Positions 45,370 through 57,600 of a stretch of 64,000 nucleotides of DNA are shown here, one piece after another. The DNA is from Notamacropus eugenii (lineage: Eukaryota; Chordata; Mammalia; Diprotodontia; Macropodidae): NCBI RefSeq assembly GCF_028372415.1, contig NC_092875.1, positions 354,508,233 to 354,572,232 of the forward strand. The letters are read 5' to 3'. Below the pieces are notes generated by a model. The model did no database searches, was not told the origin of the DNA, and saw only the letters and a list, made by a program, of their open reading frames with translations. A program made the translations under genes and the position numbers. Position 1 is the first letter of the stretch; every line of letters begins with the position of its first letter.

Positions 45370-46010
45370 ACATTTGGCTTAAGGAGGGAATAATATGACC
45401 ACTCAATTTAGTATAAAAATCTATCTTACACTACAGGAAAGTAGGGGAGAAGGGGACAAGTGGGGGGGGGGCAGGATGATAGAAGGGAGGGCAAATGGGA
45501 ACAGGGAGTAATTAGAAGACAACACTTTTGGGGAGGGACAAGGTCAAAAGAGAAAAAAGAATAAATGGGGGGGCAAGATAGGATGGAGAGAAATATAATT
45601 AGTCTTACACAACATGACTATTAAGAAAGTCTTTTGCAAAACTACACATATATAGCCTATATTGAATTGCTAGACTTCTCAGTGGGGATGGGTGGAGAGG
45701 GAGGAAGGGAGAGAAGTTGGAACTCAAAGTTTTAGGAACAAATGTTGAAAATTGTTTTTACATGCATCTGGAAAATAAGAAATACAGGTAATGGGGTATA
45801 GAAATCAATCTTGCCCTACAAGAAAGGAGAGAAGATGAGGATAAGGGAAGGGAGGAGTGTGATAGAAGGGAGGGCATGTTGAGGGAAGGGGTAATCAAAA
45901 TGCAAGGCATTATAGGGTGGGGGAAAGGGAGAGATGGGAAGAAAATTTGGAACTCAAAATTTTGTGAAAATGAATGTTGAAAACTAAAAATAAATAAATA
46001 AACTTTTAAA
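45370..46010 (+). repeat. Tandemly doubled L1 3' terminus in the half-L1
   Basis: Two diverged units: first 'tctatcttacactacaggaa' through 'gatgatagaagggagggc' to 'ttggaactcaaagttttagg' and 'gttgaaaattgtttttacat' (45415-45775); second 'tcaatcttgccctacaagaa' through 'gtgatagaagggagggca' to 'tttggaactcaaaattttgt' (45796-46000). Each ends with a complete L1-type 3' terminus. Confidence 0.8.
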
Positions 46011-46028
46011 AAAACAAACAAAAAAAAA

Positions 46029-46140
46029 TTCAGAGACTTAGTTAAATTTTCACAGCTATTTAGTAGCTGAATTAAGAGTAGAATGCTAGCTCCTGACTTT
46101 CAATTTAATTCATATCCACTGTAATCCACTGCCTCTCTAA
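46029..46140 (-). repeat. MIR SINE, right part
   Basis: 'cagagacttagttaaatttt', 'cacagctatttagtagctga' and 'ctcctgactttcaatttaat' continue the MIR broken at 43193. The overlap in MIR position on both sides fits a decayed target-site duplication. Confidence 0.65.
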
Positions 46141-46924
46141 AAGCCAAGTTGCTTCCTCCCAGTCTTTCTGACAAATCCATCCTTTCCATCTGCGCTGCTT
46201 TCAAATCTTTTTTCCAGCTGTTATTTTCTGATCTTGAGATTTTTTTCTTTCCTATTTCAACTCCATTCTCTGACATTCTATTTTTCACTGTTTTAATTCT
46301 ACTTTTGTCCATTGATATTTTCAACTTCTCTATTTTTCAAAGTTTCATCATCATTTCCTCCTGAGATATTTTAGCCACATTCATTTCTTCCTTTAATTAC
46401 TCCAGGGGATTTTTTTTAGCTGTGTTCAATCCTTTTAATTCCACTTTGACTTGTTCCCCACTGTTCTCCTACACAAAAACATCAGATCCAGATGACTAGT
46501 CTCCTCATTGTTTCCTGAAGGCAGAGCTGTAACTAGGGCAGGACTATTAGGGCTTTGTCCCCAGGCACAAAAATTTAGATGAAGCAAAAGTTTTCAAAGT
46601 TTTATTTTTAAACAATTATTCAGTGTTAAAATTTATTCCATTTGTATTTCAAATATTTATGCACTCCTCTAGTAGCTTATCGATAACTGAACTTCCTATC
46701 TTGTTATTAGGAAGAAGTAGCTATTAAAGGACATGAGAATTTAGCTTATGTTGTTAGTAAGACCTTTCTCAGGCTACATTAACTAATTTCCCCTTTAGTT
46801 CAATTAATTTTGTCTTTGTTATTTAAACTGGATCTGTGGTATCATTATTATAGTGTGTTACTAGTGACACATTTCCTCTGTCAAAGAGGATGAATACCAA
46901 CTCTACAATATGACAAGGTGGCAA
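46141..46924. other. No recognised feature
   Basis: About 780 bases. The minus frame 46100-46324 is Lys/Arg/Ser-rich without a motif; I cannot assign it. Confidence 0.45.
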
Positions 46925-47055
46925 CACATTTTAGAGCACTGTCTAGGACACTGAGTGGTTAAATGACTTACCCATTCTCATATAATTAGTATGTATCAGA
47001 AGTGGAACTTGAACCCAATAGTCCTGATGCTGAATCTAGTTCTCTACTATACCAA
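46925..47055 (-). repeat. MIR-type SINE fragment
   Basis: 'gagtggttaaatgacttacc', 'agaagtggaacttgaaccca' and 'ctagttctctactatacc' in reverse order. Bases 47056-48264 hold at most a weak L2-like trace near 47270-47370 and no supported gene. Confidence 0.65.
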
Positions 47056-48264
47056 ATTCCTTTCTTGATCACTTTTTCTTATGTTATTTGTATATAATCT
47101 ATTATAAAGTTGATTTGAGGGCACATTTAGTGCTGCTTGTCCCAGGCACCAAATTTGCTTCTAACAGTTCAGTCTGAAGGTACAAGGTTCATGGCCACTT
47201 CTAAGTCTTCATTCATTCTAATCTTTGAAATGGAAACATCTTGTACATTCTTCTTGAACTATTCAAATCCTACCCAGTCTTCAAGATCTGATTCAAATCT
47301 AGATTACATGAAGGCTTTCCCAACTATTCCAGCCCACTTTGATTCTCTCTTCAAAGCCATTTTGTCATTAGTCATCTACAGGAGTAAGCTGGAGTAACCT
47401 GGCATTTAATCATGCTGTCATACACAAGCATCTTACATGCAAATTCTCGCAATAATAACCTCAGTTTGGTGAGCTGGTGGAAATCGAAACTGAACTGCTT
47501 TATCTACTATTGGCATATTGTCTCTCCCTTCTCTTCTCCCTCCCTGTCCTCTTTGAGTTACTGCTACCTAGGGCTGTCCTTATTCATTCTACGCTTCTCA
47601 CATGATTCCAGGGTCTCTACATGAGGAGGTGGCAGGAATGACAAGAAAGAGTGAATAAAACTCGAAGACTTTTCTTTCCTACACACTACTGGTCCTTCTT
47701 CCCCAATATCAGAGCTGATTACACCTTACAATGTTCCCATAATAATTTTGTTCATTTCTTGACGTCAGAGCCCCAATCTCACCTTATCGACAGTTGTGAA
47801 ATGCCCAAATTATATTTTATTTTTCCTCTGAAATGTAAATATAAGTGAATCATCAATTAGTCCTTTGTGCCCTAAGACTTTCCACTAGATTCAAATGAGG
47901 GGGAAAACCAGTACTTCCACTTTAGGGATAGAGGAAAACATGTCCCTGGCATTCAAATTTGGAAATTTTAAGGCATTTCTACTATCAAAACATTGGTAAA
48001 CATATTGCTTAGGTTCTACAGACCTACCTATTATATCAGGCTGTGGATAAATTATATAGAGGTAGTATGATGGAACTGAAAGGGTGCTGGACTTAGCCTG
48101 TGTGCCAGTCCTAATACCTCTAGCTGAGAGATCTCCTGTGGATTTCTTCACTACTCTGTGCAAATGCCACCTAACACTACCAAAACAAGCTGCAGGATAC
48201 TGGGGAGTCAAGGACAGCAATGATTTAACTTCTTTCCAGGAAGAGAGAGTAGAAAGAGAAACCA

Positions 48265-48425
48265 AGAATGAATGTAATGGGAAGAGTTCGGATTTACTGC
48301 CAGTTGCCTTAGGTACAAATCCTGAGTGAGTCTACCACCAAATATTGGTATGATCTTGGACAAGTCACTTGAATTTTTTTAGTCTCAGTTTTCTCATCTG
48401 TAAAATAAGATGGGGCTAGGTGACA
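48265..48425 (+). repeat. MIR-type SINE
   Basis: 'cttaggtacaaatcctgagt', 'atcttggacaagtcacttga' and 'ctcagttttctcatctgtaa' give the MIR core. Bases 48426-48929 hold nothing I recognise. Confidence 0.75.
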
Positions 48426-48929
48426 GCCTCCAGTTCCAAGTGCAAAGGATTTCATGATGGTATAAGGACTTCATCACTCTACCTTTTTCCTCTATTCACA
48501 AAATGACTGACGGTGAAAAAAATATTTACCTAGCAAGCATTCCCTGATTTTTTAAAAATTTTAAATTTTTATGTCAATGTTATGCCACAGCACATTTATA
48601 CTCCTGGTCCATTTTTTAGCTTCAGCTCCACAATACATTTTCATTTCATCATTGGTTATAAATAGACATCCTGCAGCTGTTAAAAAAAATTCCAAGGATG
48701 TCTTATGACCTTTCTCTATTGGACATGGTTACCTTGCTAAACATGGAGAACTATGTCAGTCTCACCAATTTTCTATTTTAGACCCTTTGCTAGGATAGAC
48801 TTTGACCTTGAGAAATGTGGAATTGGCCCCCCGCACAGATTAGGTTCTGAGAGATTAAAATGAGAAATTCTTTATACTTTGCCTGCTTTATTTATTCCAA
48901 GTTGCCAAGAAAGGTTCTCAGGCAGCCCA

Positions 48930-49175
48930 CTGGACTTCTTTGCACACCTTCACTATTAGAGTGCTTTATGACCTGGTGATTATCACATGCTATGTATTTG
49001 ATAAATATTAGTTGATTAGCTGGTTGATAGATTCATGGTGGAACTGTTCACTTCAAGCTTCTTGATGCCAGATGCCAGTTGGTACTACTAATTTTCCCCT
49101 AACAGAATGTAAGATTCTCAAAAACAAGAACTATTTTGTTTGTATCCTTGAATCCCCAATGCATCCTAGTTTAAA
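48930..49175 (+). repeat. L2-type 3' end fragments
   Basis: 'gatgccagatgccagttggt', 'aacagaatgtaagattctca' and 'tgtatccttgaatccccaat' are the L2-like 3' marks; 'gataaatattagttgatta' just before is the tail of another copy. Confidence 0.5.
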
Positions 49176-49264
49176 AAAATAAAAAACAAAAAGTGAGGAC
49201 TATTATTTCACTGATGTAAATAACTCCTGGTGAGGAGTTTCTCGTACCATTACGGACTGGCAAC

Positions 49265-49402
49265 TGCTCAGCAAGTTGGAATTGTGTGAAGTATTGAAAG
49301 GTAAAGTGACTTTCCCATGATTACATGAACACTGTGTGTCAGAAGCATGACTCGGACCCAAGTCTTCCTGTCTCTGAAGCTCTCTACCACACCACACTGT
49401 TT
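49265..49402 (-). repeat. MIR-type SINE fragment
   Basis: 'gtaaagtgactttcccatga', 'tgactcggacccaagtcttc' and 'agctctctaccacaccacac' in reverse order. Confidence 0.65.
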
Positions 49403-49559
49403 AGTCATGGTGATGGTTGCTAAATTAACATTTGTTCATTTGAATTAATTGGATCAAACACTCAAGACACTTGCTTCCATCATTCAGATAACTGATAAGA
49501 CTGAAACAGCATAACACCATAATGCTTTCATTTCAGGCCTGAGAGGCTGAGTCTGAGCT

Positions 49560-49685
49560 CCACCACTGACAGGATCATAGATATTGAGTCCAGCTCCTAC
49601 GTTTGACATAGGAAGAAACTGAGGCTGAGAGAGGTTAAATTTACCTGAGGGTCACCCAGCTAGTAAATGTCTGAAACAGCAATGA
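49560..49685 (-). repeat. MIR-type SINE fragment
   Basis: 'aagaaactgaggctgagaga', 'ttacctgagggtcacccagc', 'tagtaaatgtctgaaacagc' in reverse order. Confidence 0.7.
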
Positions 49686-49699
49686 CTTGTTGTTGACTA

Positions 49700-50125
49700 C
49701 CACAAACACTCATAGAGCATTTACCTTCATGGAAGATTTGGGACTAGCTCTGGGGGAAGGCAGTGAGGGTGAGATGAGGGTGGCATAGCTCTGACAAGTA
49801 CAACACAGTCCCAGCTGTCAAGGAAATTACAGCCTAAAGAGGGGGGAAGTATATACATCCGTAATTACAACACAAGGGAGAACTGAGTGTAATGGAAATG
49901 GTTTCAGATTTGGAGTCAGATATTCTGGTTTCAGATTCTAGTAAACAATTATTACTTATGCAGCCTTGTACAAGTCACCTCATCTTTTTGGGTCTCAGTA
50001 ACTTCATTCAGCCCAATCCAATACAATGCAACTGGCATTTCTTAGACTTGTAAGTTGTCAAATAAGGGGGTTAGACTAGAAGATCTCTAAAAACCTTTCA
50101 TCTCTACATCCTATGATTAGACAAA
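49700..50125 (+). repeat. CORE/L2-type fragment followed by a MIR
   Basis: 'cagctgtcaaggaaattaca' at about 49813 is from the common dispersed repeat. From 49890 on 'gatttggagtcagatattct', 'cagccttgtacaagtcacct' and 'gggtctcagtaacttcattc' are a MIR. Confidence 0.5.
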
Positions 50126-51719
50126 TGCAAAGGAAATGTCCAGGCAAAATGGGGAAGGAGGAGTAGGATGGGGGTGGAAAGAGTCAGAAGAGTCCAAGAA
50201 GCCTTTGCAGAAAAGTTGTCACCTGCCTCATAGATTATAAACACTGGAAGGCATTTTAGAGATTATCTAGTCTAAATTTGGTCTGAAAAGAAGGAAAGGA
50301 GAGACTTCAAAAAACCAGACTATGGGGTGAGGTGGGAAGGGAGACCTTCCAAACACTGGAAACTACATGATGTCCCTTGGTTTCTTTGTACCTTACATAC
50401 TCCCAATATGTGAGGAGTACTCCAAAACAGGCTCATCTCATTAGGAAGGAAGAACTTTAGTGAGATGTGAGGTTGTCCTACTAAGTGAGATATAGAAGAA
50501 TAGAATGGTACTTTACATAAATATCATTACAGAGGATGTATGGAGAAAATAAGTCTATCCCACCCATGAGTTCCCTGAGATAGCCAAGTTTAGTTTGGTT
50601 ATGTGGTCCAGGAAAGGAAACGAAGATTGATGACACATCAATAGATATTTAGTCTTTGCATTTTTCAGCTTCTCTGCCATAACCCATTCTCAGACTAGAG
50701 GCTGAAAATAAACCAGTGGAAAGGGCTTTTCTGAATGGTAATTTAAGGTGGCTGCAATGGCTGCTGAGGGACTTTCTGAGAGGGGAGTAGGTGGACCCTG
50801 TTGGAGAATCCAACAAGAAGATAGTGAGGGGTTCCCATCATGGCTAGTTAGACTAGTTCTTTTCCCCTAGGTGGAGAAGTAGGACCAAGTAACATCCATA
50901 GCTACCATGATGACCTGAAGAGTCTCTAAGTACAGCCAGGTTGGTTTATTTGAAGATACCTGAGGATGTGCTTACCCTAGTTTAACAGATTTGTAAAAGA
51001 CTTCTGCATCTTTCATCTATCTCAGTACAAAATGGAACTACCTCTACCAGCCAAGAGCCACTCCAAAGCAGTCTGTGATTCAGGACAGAGCTGGGCTGTG
51101 GCTAATTAGATGTGCAACTTTATTTCTCACGAATGGAATAAAACTATTAACCCAAAGATGGCTGTGAGACAGAAGAATGTCTTGGATCTTTTTTGGGGTG
51201 AGTGAGTGCTCCATCAGTGGTGTTTATGCTAATAATAGATGTGGATCTGGGGAGATCCAGAACCAGACTCTACAGGATCAAGGTGTGCTATTGATTGTGT
51301 GTGTTCATGTGTGTGCCTGTGAATGTTCAGACACACCCACACATATACACAGTCACACACACATACCATAGCACTCCTCTTTTACTTCCTTGTCTCTTGA
51401 CAATTAAGTATGAAATTAGATAAGACCCTACCTGGTCAGAGTCAAAGAAAATCCAGGTCTGATGAGCACAATACATAATTCTATGGGAGAGGGTAATGGA
51501 GGGTTTTAAGGAAGAACACATCCTCCCTTCAGAATAGTTGTTTAAAAAGCCTCGAGTCAGGGGGATCCTAGATGTGATATATTCCTCAAATCGTAGAATC
51601 CTAAGGGATTTTAAGAGGTGTTTGCACACAGCTATCCAAGACACGGGATTATCTGAATAATTTAGGATGGTCTGGGGATTCTTAATGACATTGGCCTCCT
51701 TGTTGTTTCTCCCACACAA
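50126..51719. other. No recognised feature
   Basis: About 1.6 kb. A TG/CA-rich stretch lies at 51296-51365. The 135-codon minus frame 51327-51734 overlaps it and shows no motif. Confidence 0.45.
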
Positions 51720-52082
51720 CACTCCATTTCCCAACTCCAGGCAATCCCTCTGACCCTCATGCCTGGAATTCTCTTCATCCTCACCTTTCTCCTGGTTTCC
51801 TGGCTTCCTTCAAGTCTCAGTTAAAATCTCACTTACAGAAGAGTCCTTTCCTTATACTCTTTAATGTTAATGCCTTCCCCTTGAAATCCTCCCTAATGTA
51901 TCTTGATTTTTACATAGTTACTTATTTCTTGTCTCCCCCATTAGACTGTGGTCTGCATTTTTGTCGGTTTGCTTTAGGGGTTTGGATTTTTTGTTTTGGT
52001 TTGGTCTTTGTATCCCCAGCACTTAGCACCATACCTAACATGTAGTACGTTCGTAATCAATGCTTGATGACTTGTCTTGACT
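51720..52082 (+). repeat. L2-type LINE 3' end
   Basis: 'ctcatgcctggaattctctt', 'cttccttcaagtctcagtta', 'ttagactgtggtctgcattt', 'ggtctttgtatccccagcac' and 'taatcaatgcttgatgactt' follow the L2-like 3' order of the copy at 33.5 kb. Bases 52083-52579 hold nothing I recognise. Confidence 0.75.
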
Positions 52083-52579
52083 AAGGAATTTTCACAGATC
52101 TAAGAGGTCTTCCTTTAGTCGGATAAGGTGCGTGCAAATATAAGATCTGGCCCCAATTCCCAGGTGGTTTTACTATACGTCATTATGCTATGAATAGGTC
52201 ATTTTGTGGGAGAGACTATATCCAGGCACATCTGGAAGCATGTGCAAAACTACCTGGGGAAGCATAGTCATCATTTCCCAATTGCCCTGCCTATCCCATA
52301 AGCACAACTGCCCCCATAGGCAATCCAATAAAACCAAAGTAAATGAAAATTACCTTTGTACTACCTTCATTGTCCTAGGGCAGCTAGGAAAATGGAAACT
52401 AGCTACTTGGCACAGATCCTAATTCCCAAACCAGTAGGAATAAGAATGAGTCTGTGTAAGCACCTACTGGCAAAGTCAGTTCAATTCATTCAGTATTTAT
52501 GGAGTACCCACTTCCTACTTGTATTTCAGGACAATTTTTTTCCTCAATTGAAAATCAAGAGGATTTATCTATCCAACAG

Positions 52580-52765
52580 TTAAATCTACCAACCATTATT
52601 TAACAAGCATTTACAATGTACCCAGAACAGCACCAAATAGTACAAGGGATACAAAGATGTATCCCTGTGTTCCTTACCACAAGGAGTTTACAGTCTGTCT
52701 TGGAAGACATGGTAGATGCTCAGGAAACAAATAGCAACACAAGATAGAACTTCAATACTTTGAAA
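52580..52765 (+). repeat. CORE/L2-type repeat fragment
   Basis: 'tttaacaagcatttacaatg', 'gggatacaaagatgtatccc' and 'accacaaggagtttacagtc' match the start of the repeat at 5447. Bases 52766-53045 hold nothing I recognise. Confidence 0.6.
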
Positions 52766-53045
52766 GCTCTGTGACTTTGCAGCAGAAGTTAAATTCTACT
52801 CACTGATGCAAATACAACTCTTCTGGGTCTTAGAAATACTTTCTTGAATTGCTGAGTCTCCAAGACCTTCATGCCCTCCTGGCCATCTTCTTGGTGGAGA
52901 ATCACTCCAAACTTATCCAGGATAGTCCAAGGACCACACAGTCGGACATCAAGTCTGTAGACAAAGCTTGGAAACATGGTAGGACCTGACAAAACTTGTG
53001 CTCTGATGGCCTAGCTTTCAAGGGCCTTGGGTCACTTTACTAAAG

Positions 53046-53295
53046 ATGATGATAAAGATAGCTAGTATTTATGTAGAGCTTTCTATGTGCCAGGTGCTAT
53101 GCTAAGTTCTGTATGAATATAGCTCATTTTATACTAATGACAACCCTAAGAGAAGGGTGCTATTATTATGTCCATTTTATAGGAAAGGAAACCAAGGCAG
53201 ACAGAGGTTTGGTGCTTCGCCCAGGATGTCTGACATCAGATTTGAACTCAGGTCTTCCTGATTCCAGACCTATCCACTAAGCCACTTAGCTACCA
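53046..53295 (-). repeat. MIR/CORE-type SINE, near full length
   Basis: 'ttctatgtgccaggtgctat', 'ttttataggaaaggaaacca', 'tttgaactcaggtcttcctg' and 'cctatccactaagccactta' in reverse order. Confidence 0.85.
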
Positions 53296-53430
53296 TATGA
53301 TAATGAAGCACTGAAGCAGGATTTTGATGAAGGACAAGAAAGTTTGGTTTAATTGTGTCTAATTGGGCCTTATATATTTCATAAATATCATGTGTGCATT
53401 TTGTGTTCGCATACATATGTTTAACACACT

Positions 53431-53461
53431 ATATATATATATATATATACATATATATATA
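53431..53461 (+). repeat. (AT)n microsatellite
   Basis: A run of alternating a and t broken by one 'c' ('atatatac'). Confidence 0.9.
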
Positions 53462-53572
53462 AATCTGATCATAATTTCATTCACCTTGAAAACAGATAAT
53501 CTTTGACATCATCTCGAATGGTCCCATTCTATGTGAGTCCTAGAGATACAATACTGAAGGACAATGGATGAA

Positions 53573-53682
53573 AACTAGCATTTATTTATTTCTCTAAGAT
53601 TTGCAAAGCACTTTACAAATATTATTTTATTTGATCTTCATGACAACCCTGGGAAGTGGGTACTATTATTATCCATATCAGT
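53573..53682 (-). repeat. MIR-type SINE 3' fragment
   Basis: 'gcaaagcactttacaaatat', 'ttgatcttcatgacaaccct' and 'gggtactattattatccata' in reverse order. Confidence 0.7.
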
Positions 53683-56600
53683 TCTCAAGTTATATAAAGT
53701 TAGGGAAGATATTAAAGATGTGGAAAAAATATTGGACTTTGTTATTTTCAACAAAATATGACCGCTGAGCATCAACTAATACCAATCAATATGCTTACTT
53801 TTCCATCTACTTAAAATTTTTATAAAAATAATCTTCAAGATATTCTTGGTGAGAGTTTTGGAAAAGAAAAGGCAGACTTTCTGCAAGCAAACGCATAGTG
53901 GACTGCATCCTGATATAATATAATTGACTGAAAGATGTAGGAAGTACAAAATTCCAGTGCTCTTGTCATTATTGATGATGTAGGCCCTCCTACATAAGGT
54001 TTCTCTTTTTGTATGTAAAAAGTGTACATCACCCGAAAGATGGAACAACAGAGATAACTTTGCTCAACTGACAATTAGTATGAAGTGAGGTATAAAAAGG
54101 GGAGATGTACTCAATAAAACCATTCACCACCATCTTGGAGAAGGTCACATGCAGTTCCAAAGTCAAATATGGTTTTTCAGTAGATGGTAAAGGACTCCAG
54201 CTTCTCTTATTTTGGGATGACATTGTCCTTATTTGATTAAGAATGGAATTTTTCAGAGACATTGAAACGAGTTCCATCATTCAAAAGAGTTTAATAAAAA
54301 ACTATCCATACAGGAAAAACTAAATGAATAAGGAATGTCTATTAACTAGACTATGATTATGATATGCAATTGGATGGACAATCTAGAGTGCTTATCTTTC
54401 ATATAGATATAGATATGAATATGGATATAGAATATATGCCAGGCAAGACAGGGTGAATAAGCTCTCCCATTGGGAAAAGACACATCAGCTCAACCAAGAG
54501 AGCATTCTAGATCTCAACCAAGGGGAAACTCTCGAAAGACTCTAGAAGTCTTTCTTCTGGGGACAAACTGGTGACAGGGACATGATGGAGACTGCTGACT
54601 CCTTTCATGTCATTCCAGAATCTTTTCCTTCAGCAACCTAAAGTGGGGCTCACTTCTTCCATCTTCCCTCTCAAAGCTGGAAGCCAGAAGCATCCAAAGC
54701 AAGAAGGCTAAAGAAGGCTAAAGCTCTCTTGTCTCTCACCACTTCTGTCTCATCCCTCATTGAAGGCATTCATCACCACCAATAAGGAAAGAATCCCATA
54801 CTAGTGGACTTGAGGACAAAGGTTACATTTACTCTGCCTATTATTCAGTGCTATTACACACACTCCACTATCTTCATGGATAGAACTAAGTCATGTGTGT
54901 GATATGGAGCTTATTATAATTGTTTTTCCTGCAAAGCCAAGGAAGTAGTTTTGGGGGGAACCATGCCTTCACCGTTACCTGAGCTTAGGGTCAAGTCAAA
55001 AGAAGACTCCTGAAGAGTCTGGAAAAAGAAGTGGGCACCAGAGAAATTCATATTCTACGATGCCAAGGGAGAACAGAGCTCAATGTCCTTGAGCAGGCCA
55101 AACCCTAACCCAGGCCAAATCCTCCTCAGGGCCCTGCCAGCTTCAGATGAGGTCAGAACTTACTGGCTTCAGATTTCCCTGCTGTGGCTGAAATCAGGCT
55201 GTGATCCTCTCCTACTCACACTTTGGCAAATTGTCTGATTTTTTTTTTCTTTTACTTTGCTGGATGATAATGACTTCACAGAACCAGCACCTGGAATCCT
55301 ACAAGGTGAATTGTAGTCTAGACACTCTAAAAGCTAGCTAACAAGGAAAAGCAACAGATGAAACATGATGTACTGTCCTGTCTCTCCTCACATTTGCAGC
55401 TCAGTCCCAGATACACATACTCGGAGCTGCCAAAGGGTCCCTTAGCACTTAGGTAATGATGACTAGGGGTGGGAGGAGGTACAGGAGATGAGACAATAAA
55501 GAAAATCTATGTTCTAGGCTGTGGAAACAAAGAAAATCTACATCCAGCCTACAAAACTTCTGTTTGCCTTATAACATTCTTGGTGGGAGCAACAGTTGAA
55601 AGGGGATAATGGAGGACAACGGTGGGTGGAAAAAGTTGGGATTAGAGAAAGAAGAGGCCTTAAACCCTTTAACCTTGGATTTGGAACTCCGGGGCTCCAG
55701 ATTTCTTTAGGGAGGTTGAATCTGCCTCAGGGCCCTGTATATCCTAGTTTTGAAACATGCCTTGTTTTGTTTTAATCCCCCAGTATTGGTCCTAGCTCTG
55801 TCACCAGCTAGCTATAAATTGATCAAGTCAGTTTATGTTCCCTCTAAGGTCCCATTAAAAGAAAATCTTTGTTTGGGCCTTGCCCTCAATAATAAAGCAA
55901 ATTCAGATAGAGAAAACTAAAAATTTAGTTAGCATCTCAAGGCAACAAGGTTTTGAGAATTGCTGGGCCCCAAATAGATAAATTTCATAAGAGGAGAAAG
56001 ACAATCCTGATAGTTGCACATTCATAAAAGGAGAGGGAATAATGGCACCTCTCAGCCCCTCCTTTATTGCTACAGCAAAGGGAAGTGAAATGGGAGGTAA
56101 GGTCATGGAATGGCAGCACATGCAGCTACCTGCTGACTAGCAGGCATTGCAAAGATCAAGGGGATGAGATCAAAATAAATGACTCCCTTCTCCACAGACT
56201 GCCTGGCATGTAGCTGGAAAATAATCAAGACTGGAAACTGGGGTCACTAGAACTGACTCAACACAAAATTTCCTAATACCCCTCCCAATCCCCATCCCTG
56301 TGGTGCTAGTCATACTCATGGTGCAGCATCAGTTTTGGACTCATATTATCCCAATTTCTGTTGCCCGTAAATGTGGGATTTGACTTGGGGATCACTTCTT
56401 TGCACCAAGAGAGGTATTATAAACCTAAACCACACATAATCCCTATGAAAATACACAGGAGAAAATCCACAGATACTTTAGTCAATGAAAAGTTCTGCAC
56501 TTCAAAACATATCTGTAGCCCATAGACTTTAACACTTCAATATAGTCACTCTGTAGGTATTCAAATAGTAGGGTGCCCACTTTCACTCCTTTTTTATTAC

Positions 56601-56839
56601 TGTTTTCTTCCAGTAGGAGTCAGACTACTGACAAGCAAGGCAGCTAGATACCACAGGACAGGCCTTTGAATAAACACCGTGGGCAAACCATGACCAGTAA
56701 ATGTGCAGTACGAGGGGCTCCATTCCCACCTTGGCATAAGTCCAAGCAGAAATGTTACCGAATAGGTAACAAGTCCATAAACGTGCACAGGACAAACACA
56801 AAGTTATAATAATGAATAAAGAAAGGCGACAATTAAAAA
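53683..56839. other. Mostly unrecognised
   Basis: About 3.1 kb with no supported gene or repeat except a short MIR-like trace near 55790-55860 ('tcaccagctagctataaat'). No CpG-rich stretch is seen. This is the longest region without a call. Confidence 0.4.
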
Positions 56840-57600
56840 GATTCAAGAGACAAAGTTTCTGGGCAATTTAATGATTTTATTAATTAGAGCAGTATGTTAT
56901 TAATAAAAAAGATGATAGTTTGGCCATTTCTCTTAGACCAAAGACAATCAAGGTGGAGGGCTCACAGTTTATATAGCCTTCTAATGAGGGACTGAAGTCA
57001 CCCACCATCATGTCACCCTTGAGCGGAGAAAATACCTCTATACCAGATCACTCCCAGCCTTGAGCTATCTAGATAAAAGAATTTGTCTTCACCCAAGCTT
57101 GAGTAGAACAAATTGGGTTTCCTGTCCTTAGATTAAATTTCTTGTAAGGTTGGATGGGGCCTGACCACAGTTGAGAGTTAACACACTCTACTTACCAGTG
57201 ATGTTCTTCAAAAGACTGAACTTTTTAAAAATCAGAAATGCAGAAGAAAGGGGAGAGCCTCTGAATCTCCCCAAGATATTGGTTATTAAGAATCATTTTT
57301 CTCAGAAACCTAATATAGCAGTAGTTTTAGGGATGTTAAGTCATTCGGCAGCATTCACGATCTTCAGGAGTCTGGCAAGCTCATGCTGTGTACATCTTCA
57401 AGCAGTTGCATGTGGATCAAGGAAGGGTTGTGAAGGCATTTCCTCTACCATCTTCAGGTTCCAGGTCACTTGCAGAGATTCTCTAGATAATGCTGTTAAA
57501 ACCTGCTAGTGATAAGACTTTGCATAATTTAGTAAACTGTAATAAAACCTAATAAGATTGGTCTTTCAGTAATTAGTTCATGTGGTGAAAACCCATTCAG
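56840..57600 (-). repeat. Possible solo LTR of an endogenous retrovirus
   Basis: On the minus strand near 56860-56890 an AATAAA signal is followed within 25 bases by 'ttgcccagaaactttgtctc', a layout like the R/U5 border of a retroviral LTR. Upstream on that strand is about 600 bases without other repeats. No PBS, internal region or target duplication was found and ends are not defined, so this is a weak call. Confidence 0.25.

Larger units (their letters stand above)
43194..46028 (+). mobile_element. Half-L1 (HAL1-like) element: ORF1 without ORF2
   Basis: It begins with 'cggagccaagatggcagagt', the L1 5' end, has an L1-like 5'UTR to about 44068, a decayed ORF1 (44069-45012), then about 1 kb of purine-rich non-coding sequence and a 3' end with 'ttggaactcaaaattttgtg', 'aaataaataaataaac' and poly(A). 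No endonuclease or RT block is present between ORF1 and the 3' end. The 3' terminus matches that of the L1 at 36.03 kb, so it could have been moved by L1 machinery. It inserted in a MIR. HAL1-type elements are an established L1-derived class; whether this is a family member or a one-off deletion needs other copies. Confidence 0.75.
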
